From NCBI GenBank assembly GCA_035534835.1, contig DATLRE010000080.1:1-37373 (forward strand): a DNA stretch of 37,373 nt. Direction: 5' to 3'. Under the pieces are notes generated by a model. The model worked only from the letters and a program-made list of their open reading frames with translations, made no database searches and had not been told where the DNA came from. Made by a program: the position numbers and the translations under genes. How positions within the stretch are numbered: position 1 is the first letter of the stretch; the number at the start of each line of letters is the position of its first letter. Shown here piece after piece: positions 15,131 through 20,708 of this stretch. This DNA comes from Bog-756 sp035534835 (GTDB taxonomy: Bacteria > Actinomycetota > Acidimicrobiia > Acidimicrobiales > RAAP-2).

Positions 15131-16582
15131 TCACCGCTCGAGTCCCGTGGATCGGGACCGGTCGCGGCCGGCGTCGCGGCCGATCACCCGACCGAGCCCG
15201 GTGAGCGACCGCCACGGCTCGGTGGCGTGGGCCGGGGCCAGCGGGATCCACGACGGTTGGTTGCGGCGATCGAAGGTCAGCGCCCCTCCGGGTACGCCCC
15301 GGGTGATCTGGTCCGGGGTCAGCCGTCGGCGCCAGGTCGCCGACAGCTGCTCGCCGAACTGGGGCCGCCCACCCGTCACGAGGTCGCCGAGGGGACGGTC
15401 CGACAACGTCCGGCCCCGGGACACCGATCGGGTCACCAGTTCGTGATCGCCCGACAGCACCGACAGCGCCTCGAGCGTGCGGACGTCCCCGATGCCCGGG
15501 AGCACCACGGTGGTCCCGAAGAGCGACGGGAACCCGTCGGCCTGGGTGGGCCACCGGTGCCGGGCCTGGGACAGGTCCTGGAAGCAGGCCAAGGCCACGA
15601 CGCCCTGGCCCCCGCCCTCGCTGATCATGGACGGCAGGTCGGGGAGCGGCGCGATGTTGGCGAGCTCGTCCAGGGCGAGCACGACGGGCGGGTCCACCGC
15701 CGCGCCAGACGCCGCGGCACGCGCGTAGGCGGCTCGTCGGACGTCGTCGAGGAGTCCGACCACGAGGGGGGCGACGAGCTGCTGGTGGTGGGCCGGCGCG
15801 GCGATGTAGACGGTGTCGCTGGACGCCACCAGGTCGACCGGGTCGAGATCCGGGTCGCAGGTGGCAGCGAGCGCTTCTTCGGACCGGAAACCGCCGAGCG
15901 CGCCCGATGTGGTCGACCAGATGCCGCTGAGCTCGCGCTCGTCGGTGGTCACGATGCCGTCCAGGAGGTCCCGAGCCACACCGGCGTCGGCTCCCGACAG
16001 GATCTGCTGGGCGGGGAGGGCACGGTGGCGATCGACCCAACCGAGCACGGTGCGCATGTCGGCCCCCTCGAGGGCGGCTGCATGGAGCAGCGGTGCAAGG
16101 AGTGCCTGGGCCCGCTCGGTCCAGTGGTTCACCACCGGGGCGGCCACTCCTGCGCCCGTCCCGACGAGCACGAGGGAGCGCGCGGTGGACAGTGCGGTCC
16201 GCCACGAGGTGCACGCGGGCAGTGGCGACCACCGCAGTCGGTGTACGCCGGGGCGGTCGGGCACGGACCCCGACGGATCGAACAGGTGGCACTCGCCGAC
16301 GCGCGAACGCGCCGGTGCTGTCGCGTCGAGCACGTCCGGCTTCGTCGACGTGGTGACGACGGGGCCGCTCGCGCACAGGATGTTCGGGATGACGAGCGAC
16401 GACGTCTTGCCCGAGCGCGGCGGACCGAGCACGAGGACCGAATGCTGCGCTTCCGCCTGTCGCCAACCGCGCCCGTCGTGGCCCAGATAGAGGCCGTGCC
16501 CGCCGGATGCGTTCGCGTCGCGCGCGTCGCGAATCGCGTCTTCGACGTGTCCTGCGCGCAATTGCGCAAAGAAATTGTTCAA
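15131..16582 (-). CDS. VirD4/TraG-like type IV coupling ATPase without membrane anchor
   Basis: Member of the FtsK/VirD4 ATPase class that feeds relaxase-bound DNA to a secretion channel. Walker A GPPRSGKTSS begins at residue 53 from the chosen start. Then 'ASGPVVTTSTKPDVLDAT' (the TraG 'KPD/KGE' strand), 'HLFDPSG', Walker B 'PPVVLALDELANIAPLPDLP', and the sensor strand 'GVVALACFQDLSQAR' follow. The start is taken as TTG 16582 with GAGGTGG upstream, giving 483 aa; the frame is open to 16834 but with shadow-like composition. In neither version is there the pair of N-terminal membrane helices seen in VirD4. It is convergent with the relaxase gene and divergent from the HU gene. Confidence 0.85.
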   Translation of the reverse strand: MNNFFAQLRAGHVEDAIRDARDANASGGHGLYLGHDGRGWRQAEAQHSVLVLGPPRSGKTSSLVIPNILCASGPVVTTSTKPDVLDATAPARSRVGECHLFDPSGSVPDRPGVHRLRWSPLPACTSWRTALSTARSLVLVGTGAGVAAPVVNHWTERAQALLAPLLHAAALEGADMRTVLGWVDRHRALPAQQILSGADAGVARDLLDGIVTTDERELSGIWSTTSGALGGFRSEEALAATCDPDLDPVDLVASSDTVYIAAPAHHQQLVAPLVVGLLDDVRRAAYARAAASGAAVDPPVVLALDELANIAPLPDLPSMISEGGGQGVVALACFQDLSQARHRWPTQADGFPSLFGTTVVLPGIGDVRTLEALSVLSGDHELVTRSVSRGRTLSDRPLGDLVTGGRPQFGEQLSATWRRRLTPDQITRGVPGGALTFDRRNQPSWIPLAPAHATEPWRSLTGLGRVIGRDAGRDRSRSTGLER

Positions 16583-16873
16583 CGTGGTCCACCTCGTCGT
16601 TGTCGTACTTCTGCCGATGTTTGCGAGGCGGACTCCGGAGTCCGCGAGCGATGGTGCGACGATCGTAGGCCGGAAAACCCCTGTGGCTGAACAGGTTTTT
16701 GGGATTCTGCCCACCGGGAGCGCGCGATGGTCCGCGCCGTGCGACGACGATCGGTGCGCACGGCGTACCGCGGGCGCACCACGGCGCGCGCGCCCGCGCG
16801 CGCGTCGGTCCTTGACCGACGGCCAAAAAGCCATTTGGCTGGTAGTTGGTTACGTATCGCTGAGGAGATGATC
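16583..16873. promoter_or_regulatory. Divergent intergenic region with several inverted repeats and a CG-alternating tract
   Basis: No gene is convincing here. Seen: CCTGT/ACAGG around a 6-base loop followed by TTTTT at about 16688-16708 (terminator-like on both strands); an almost pure alternating CG tract at 16782-16804; the perfect hairpin GTCGGT/ACCGAC at 16804-16820; and the inverted repeat GCCAAA/TTTGGC at 16822-16839. These lie just upstream of the HU gene and could be operators, protein-binding sites or a remnant transfer origin for the neighbouring relaxase. None of these roles is proven by sequence. Confidence 0.4.
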
Positions 16874-17656
16874 GTGAACAGATCTCAACTCGTCCAAGCG
16901 GTGACCGAGTCGACCAATGTCGCTCGGCGCACCGTGGAAGAAGTGGTCGAGGTCCTGTTCGAAACGATCATCGCCGAGGTTCGGTCCGGGCGCAGGGTCA
17001 CAGTGGTCGGCTTCGGGACATTCGCCCCGATCGACCGGGCCCCTCGCGTGGGAAGGAATCCTCGGACAGGTGCAGTGGTACCGATCCCAGCGTCGAGAGG
17101 AGTCCGGTTCGCCACCGGTTCGGCGTTCAAATCGGCGTTGACCCTTAAGGAGGGAGCTTCCATGGCAGTGAAGAAGGCAGCAGCCAAGAAGGCGGTCCGC
17201 AAGGCACCGGCCAAGAAGACAGCAGCCAAGAGGACCACGGCTCGCAAGACCGCGGCGAAGAGGACCACTGCGAAGAAGGCGGTGAAGAAGACCACCGCCA
17301 AGAAGGCCCCGGCCCGCAAGACCGCGGCCAAGAAGACCACGGCACGCAAGACCGCGGCGAAGAAGGCCACGGCACGCAAGACCGCGGCGAAGAAGACCGC
17401 GGCACGCAAGACCGCGGCGAAGAAGACCACGGCACGCAAGACCGCGGCCAAGAAGACCACGGCACGCAAGACCGCGGCCAAGAAGACCACGGCACGCAAG
17501 ACCGCGGCCAAGAAGGCCCCGGCACGCAAGACCGCGGCCAAGAAGGCCCCGGCACGCAAGACCGCGGCGAAGAAGACCACGGCCCGCAAGACCACGGCCC
17601 GCAAGGCCCCGGCCCGCAAGGCCGTCAAGCGGACGGTGCGCAAGACCACCCGCTAG
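16874..17656 (+). CDS. HU nucleoid protein with long Lys/Ala/Arg H1-like tail
   Basis: 260-aa HupB-type DNA-binding protein. Residues 1-89 are a complete HU domain: 'MNRSQLVQAVTEST', 'VGFGTF', 'RAPRVGRNPRTG', 'IPASRGVRFATGSAFKSAL'. Residues 97-260 are a basic, histone-H1-like tail of about nine decapeptides of the type KTAAKKTTAR plus related units. The start is GTG 16874 (MNRSQ..., 6 bases after GAGGAG); the ATG at 16868 directly abuts the Shine-Dalgarno. The linker TLKEGAS (90-96) is the in-frame translation of a perfect AAGGAGG ribosome-binding site that precedes an internal ATG. The full-length fusion resembles mycobacterial HupB in layout. Confidence 0.92.
   Translation: MNRSQLVQAVTESTNVARRTVEEVVEVLFETIIAEVRSGRRVTVVGFGTFAPIDRAPRVGRNPRTGAVVPIPASRGVRFATGSAFKSALTLKEGASMAVKKAAAKKAVRKAPAKKTAAKRTTARKTAAKRTTAKKAVKKTTAKKAPARKTAAKKTTARKTAAKKATARKTAAKKTAARKTAAKKTTARKTAAKKTTARKTAAKKTTARKTAAKKAPARKTAAKKAPARKTAAKKTTARKTTARKAPARKAVKRTVRKTTR
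17147..17164 (+). promoter_or_regulatory. Internal Shine-Dalgarno and ATG inside the HU gene
   Basis: AAGGAGG at 17147-17153, 8 bases, then ATG at 17162-17164, in frame with the HU gene at codon 97. It is one of the strongest ribosome-binding sites in the window. TAA at 17146-17148 lies in another frame directly overlapping the site, an arrangement usual between two genes of an operon. Confidence 0.7.
17162..17656 (+). CDS. Possible separately translated H1-like tail protein
   Basis: Internal in-frame product of 164 aa starting MAVKKAAAKKAVRKAPAKK, made only of Lys, Ala, Arg, Thr, Pro and Val apart from Met. It would be a free histone-H1-like, intrinsically disordered nucleoid-compacting protein. 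Support is the perfect Shine-Dalgarno spacing before its ATG and the exact domain boundary there. It shares its reading frame with the HU gene, so it could be a second product of the same mRNA or the relic of a once separate gene. Expression is not shown by sequence alone. Confidence 0.55.
   Translation: MAVKKAAAKKAVRKAPAKKTAAKRTTARKTAAKRTTAKKAVKKTTAKKAPARKTAAKKTTARKTAAKKATARKTAAKKTAARKTAAKKTTARKTAAKKTTARKTAAKKTTARKTAAKKAPARKTAAKKAPARKTAAKKTTARKTTARKAPARKAVKRTVRKTTR
17315..17584 (+). repeat. 30-bp coding tandem repeat, nine copies
   Basis: Nine consecutive 30-bp units beginning CGCAAGACCGCGGC, each encoding RKTAAKK(T/A)(T/A/P)A. Units differ by only a few bases, so the tract is prone to slippage and recombination. 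It encodes most of the basic tail of the HU protein. Confidence 0.9.
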
Positions 17657-17692
17657 GGCGGTCGAGCGGCGCAGACGCCGCCGTACGTACCT

Positions 17693-17718
17693 CGGCAGGG
17701 GCCTCCGGGCCCCTGCCG
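17693..17718. terminator. Hairpin terminator between convergent HU and PIG-L genes
   Basis: Perfect 11-bp stem, 17693-17703 with 17708-17718, and a TCCG tetraloop. There is no U-tract. Lying between two convergent genes, it can serve both strands. Confidence 0.7.
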
Positions 17719-17749
17719 TCGCGTCCGGGCCCGAGGGCCGGCGTGCCGG

Positions 17750-18616
17750 TCAGAGCCCGGTCATCAGGTGGAACGCCTCGCCGGCTCCGATCCCTGCCAA
17801 CGCTCCGTGCTGGTTCAGCTGCCAGCCGAGCCGGGCGGCAAACACCTCCCGCCCGTCGCCGGACGGTTCGACTCCGGCACCGACTCCACCACCCTCGGCG
17901 GGATCCACGCCCATCGTGGACTCCAACTGACTGTGGTGGCAGAGGAGGGCCTGGACCTTGGCATCGGCGAATCCCTCGGCCCGCTCGACGTGGTTGGGCT
18001 GGTCGGCCTCCCACAGCAGCAGGGACGTCGGGCGATGGGGTTCGAGACCCAGGTCGCCGAAGAAGTGCGGGTCCCGCGCCGCGACGAGCGCGTGGATGGT
18101 GAGGAAGCCGGCGGCCCGGTGGTCGGGATGGAGCCGGTAGCGGCGCCACGGGTCGTGACCGAGTACGACGTCCGGACGGACGGTCCGGATCACCCGGGCG
18201 ACCTCGCGGCGGGTGGCAGCATCGTCGTCGAGCTCGCCGTCCACCCGTCCGAGGAACACCACCCGCTGCGGCGGGTCGTCCGAGCGTCCGGGCTCGCCGT
18301 CGATGCGCGCCGCCGCGGCACGGCACTCCTCCATGCGGTCGGCCACCAGTCGCCCCAGGTCCTCACCGGGGTTCCAGCTCCCCTTCGACCCGTCGGTCAG
18401 GACGAGGTGGTGGACCCGGCAGCCCGCGGTCGCCCACTTGGCCAGCGTGGCCCCGGCCCCGAACTCGACGTCGTCGGGGTGTGCCCCGATGGCCAGCGCG
18501 CTCGACGGGACGGGCAGGTCGACGGTCACCGTCGACGTGTCGAGGAGATCGCCCACGGGCAGCCCGGAACCCGACTGGCGGTCGGAGGACGGCGGCGGTC
18601 CGGCGTCGTCGGTCAC
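17750..18616 (-). CDS. PIG-L/LmbE-family deacetylase
   Basis: 288-aa zinc-dependent deacetylase of the LmbE/PIG-L family, which removes acetyl groups from N-acetylglucosaminyl-type substrates (MshB and BshB belong here). Seen: the zinc and catalytic motif 'GAHPDDVEFGAGATLAKW', then 'DGELDDD', 'PDVVLGHDPW', and 'RLHPDHRAAG' with the third metal-ligand His. The GTG start forms a GTGA overlap with the stop of cofC upstream, so the two genes are translated together. Substrate is unknown; mycothiol biosynthesis is possible but nothing here decides it. A terminator lies beyond its 3' end. Confidence 0.85.
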   Translation of the reverse strand: MTDDAGPPPSSDRQSGSGLPVGDLLDTSTVTVDLPVPSSALAIGAHPDDVEFGAGATLAKWATAGCRVHHLVLTDGSKGSWNPGEDLGRLVADRMEECRAAAARIDGEPGRSDDPPQRVVFLGRVDGELDDDAATRREVARVIRTVRPDVVLGHDPWRRYRLHPDHRAAGFLTIHALVAARDPHFFGDLGLEPHRPTSLLLWEADQPNHVERAEGFADAKVQALLCHHSQLESTMGVDPAEGGGVGAGVEPSGDGREVFAARLGWQLNQHGALAGIGAGEAFHLMTGL

Positions 18617-19233
18617 GAGGCGTCCGACCCCCGGGCGGCCACCGGGACCACGTCGGCCGGCTCGTCGATGTCCCACGCCAGGTCGGGCAGGTCGAGGACG
18701 TGCAGCGGAAGTCCGAGGCGCTCGGCCTCGGCGCAGTGGCGCGCGAAGGAGCCGGGACCGTACGAGAATCGGAAGCCGGTGTCGACCGGGAGCGCGATGA
18801 CGTTCGTCCCGTTCCGGTACCGGTCGGGCACGAGGGTGATCCCGGACGCAGCTCCCACGGCGGCCAGTCCACTCGCCCGGGGCAGGTCGGCATGGGACAC
18901 GGTGACCTGGGTGACGCCCGCGTCCCGCAGGGCGTCGACCCCGGCCTCGACGGCACCGTTGAGACCGCGGCCGGGCTCCCAGACCACGAGTGCCCCCCGG
19001 GACCGGGCCCAGTCGGCCACGTCGTTGTCGTCGCACACCACGACCACGGGCAGGGGGTGGGCGGCGTCCAGCACCCGCGCCGCCATGGCCCGGGCCAGCC
19101 CGGCGCGCTCCGGCGCGGTCAGCGCGCGGTCCAGGCGGCGCTTGGCCTCGTCGAAGGCCTTGATCGGGACGAGGACGGCCCGGGGCCCCAGACCGAGGCC
19201 CCCGCCCGGCGGGTGTACTCGGGGGTCGGTCAC
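18613..19233 (-). CDS. cofC: 2-phospho-L-lactate/phosphoenolpyruvate guanylyltransferase CofC/FbiD
   Basis: 206-aa nucleotidyltransferase that activates 2-phospholactate or, in actinobacteria, phosphoenolpyruvate with GTP during coenzyme F420 synthesis. Motifs: 'AVLVPIKAFDEAKRRLDRAL' (nucleotide binding), 'VVVVCDDNDVADWA', 'QVTVSHADLPRASGL' and 'FRFSYGPGSFARHCAEAE' close to the conserved 'FGPGSFA.H'. GTG 19233 was chosen because TACACT lies exactly 6 bases upstream and the preceding in-frame residues look non-coding. Its TGA overlaps the deacetylase start. The divergent neighbour is an adenylate cyclase, with 62 bases between starts. Confidence 0.88.
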   Translation of the reverse strand: MTDPRVHPPGGGLGLGPRAVLVPIKAFDEAKRRLDRALTAPERAGLARAMAARVLDAAHPLPVVVVCDDNDVADWARSRGALVVWEPGRGLNGAVEAGVDALRDAGVTQVTVSHADLPRASGLAAVGAASGITLVPDRYRNGTNVIALPVDTGFRFSYGPGSFARHCAEAERLGLPLHVLDLPDLAWDIDEPADVVPVAARGSDAS

Positions 19234-19239
19234 GGTGCC

Positions 19240-19245
19240 AGTGTA
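19240..19245 (-). promoter_or_regulatory. -10 hexamer of a probable leaderless cofC mRNA
   Basis: TACACT on the minus strand, 6 bases before GTG 19233, without a Shine-Dalgarno. It shares the 62-bp gap with the divergent cyclase promoter. Confidence 0.5.
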
Positions 19246-19283
19246 GGCACCGTGAGGTACCACCTCCCCGTGGCGCCCACGCC

Positions 19284-19289
19284 TAGGGT
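19284..19289 (+). promoter_or_regulatory. -10 hexamer of a probable leaderless adenylate cyclase mRNA
   Basis: TAGGGT, 6 bases before GTG 19296. Geometry matches the other leaderless candidates. Confidence 0.5.
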
Positions 19290-19295
19290 GGTGGC

Positions 19296-20708
19296 GTGCC
19301 CGACCTACAGCCGGACCCCGCCGAGGTCGAGCGGGAGCACGCCCGCATCGAGGCGCTGGCCCGCGTGCGCACGCTGCTCCACGACCTCGGCTGCCCGGAC
19401 GACGAGATCGACCGGGCCGCAGAGGACGACGTACTCGACCTCCTGGTGGTCGATCGCCTCCTCGTCCCCGCGGGAAACCGGATGACCCGGGCCGAGGTGG
19501 CGGAGCGCACCGACATCCCCGACGAGGTGGCCAAGAGGTTCTGGCGTGCGCTCGGATTCCTCGACGTCGACGACGACGAGCCGGCCTTCACCGATGTCGA
19601 CATCGAGGCCGTCCGCACCTTCCAGTCGATGGTGGCGATGGGGCTCGTGGACCTCGACACGGCGGTCCAGATGGCCCGGGTCATCGGGTCGTCGATGGCC
19701 CGCATCGCCGAGGCCGAGGCCGCTCCGGGCTCGACACCGATCCTGATGGGCACCGGTGACAGCATCCTGGACGCCGACGAGTTCGCCCGGCAGGCCGACG
19801 CGTCGATCCCGGCCATGGGGCGGCTGCTCGAGTACGTCTGGCGCCGTCACCTGCAGGCGGCCACCCGGCGGGCGATGCTCCACCGCTCCCGTGGTCCCGA
19901 CGAGGGCGTCCGGCCGGTCATGGCCGTCGGGTTCGCCGACATGGTGGGATTCACCATGCTGAGCCAGCACCTCGGAGACGAGGAGCTGGCGGCGGTGGTG
20001 GCCCGCTTCGAGGAGCTGGCGCACGACACCGTCGTCGCGCTGGGTGGACGCGTGGTCAAGATGATCGGCGACGAGGTGATGTTCGTCGTACCGACCGCCA
20101 CCGGCGCGGCGCAGATCGGGCTCAGCCTTGCGGAGGCCTACGCGGGCGACGAGCTGCTGTCCGATGTCCGTGTGGCGCTGGCCGTCGGTCCGGTGCTGCT
20201 CAAGGACGGCGACTACTACGGGCCGGTGGTCAATCTGGCCAGCCGGCTGGTCAACGTGGCCCATCCGGGTACGGTGCTCGTCTCCGACGAGTTCCGTGAC
20301 ACCCTGGCCGCCGAGGGTGCGAACGACATCGACACCCGGCCGCTCCGGACCCGCAACTTGAAGGATCTGGGCAGGGTGCAGATGTGGAAGCTGCTGCGGG
20401 CGGGCACGGAGCCCGGGGCCGACAGTCGGCGGACCATGCGATGGGAGCGCCTGGGTGAGGTGCTCCGCGAACTCGACGAGCTGCGCGAGCGCGGCGAGAC
20501 GGTGCGACCGGGGAGCGGGGCAGTGTCCGCCCGGCCCGCCGCACCGGCCGCACCCGCTGCACCGGCCGCACCCGCTGCACCGGCCGCGTCCGGCGCGTCC
20601 GGCGCCTCGGCCGCACCCGGCGCGTCAGCCGTCGAGCCGGGCGGTGGCGATGCCGTGGGGGCGGAGGGCGAAGGCACCCTCGAACGGGGCGACCGGGCGC
20701 CCACGTAG
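19296..20708 (+). CDS. Class III adenylate cyclase with N-terminal regulatory domain
   Basis: 470-aa cyclase of the mycobacterial Rv1264-like type, making cAMP from ATP. Residues about 1-190 are an all-helical regulatory region ('MTRAEVAERTDIPDEVAKRFWRALGF' resembles a helix-turn-helix; then 'SMVAMGLVDLDTAVQMARVIGSSMARIAEAE', about 110-140). The catalytic domain at about 208-365 shows both metal-binding Asp ('FADMVGFT' and 'GDEVMF'), the substrate Lys in 'VVKMIGDEVMF', and 'YYGPVVNLASRLV'. A low-complexity Ala/Pro tail (AAPAAPAAP...) follows from about residue 408. The gene runs 84 bases into the 3' end of the convergent mannosidase gene, only within its tail. Confidence 0.88.
   Translation: MPDLQPDPAEVEREHARIEALARVRTLLHDLGCPDDEIDRAAEDDVLDLLVVDRLLVPAGNRMTRAEVAERTDIPDEVAKRFWRALGFLDVDDDEPAFTDVDIEAVRTFQSMVAMGLVDLDTAVQMARVIGSSMARIAEAEAAPGSTPILMGTGDSILDADEFARQADASIPAMGRLLEYVWRRHLQAATRRAMLHRSRGPDEGVRPVMAVGFADMVGFTMLSQHLGDEELAAVVARFEELAHDTVVALGGRVVKMIGDEVMFVVPTATGAAQIGLSLAEAYAGDELLSDVRVALAVGPVLLKDGDYYGPVVNLASRLVNVAHPGTVLVSDEFRDTLAAEGANDIDTRPLRTRNLKDLGRVQMWKLLRAGTEPGADSRRTMRWERLGEVLRELDELRERGETVRPGSGAVSARPAAPAAPAAPAAPAAPAASGASGASAAPGASAVEPGGGDAVGAEGEGTLERGDRAPT

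Noticed and set aside
16683..16710. Intrinsic terminator between the ATPase and HU genes
   Set aside because: The stem is only 5 bp with mismatches, and the flanking genes diverge, so a terminator has no obvious transcript to end; kept only as part of the intergenic description.
14265..16826. 853-codon minus-strand open frame over the relaxase and ATPase genes
   Set aside because: Arg/Pro/Gly-rich composition and no motifs; the true minus-strand gene is the coupling ATPase in another frame.
17855..17890. tRNA-like T-arm (GGTTCGACTCC) on the plus strand
   Set aside because: One stem pair fails, no matching acceptor, anticodon or D arm lies upstream, and the bases are coding sequence of the PIG-L deacetylase.
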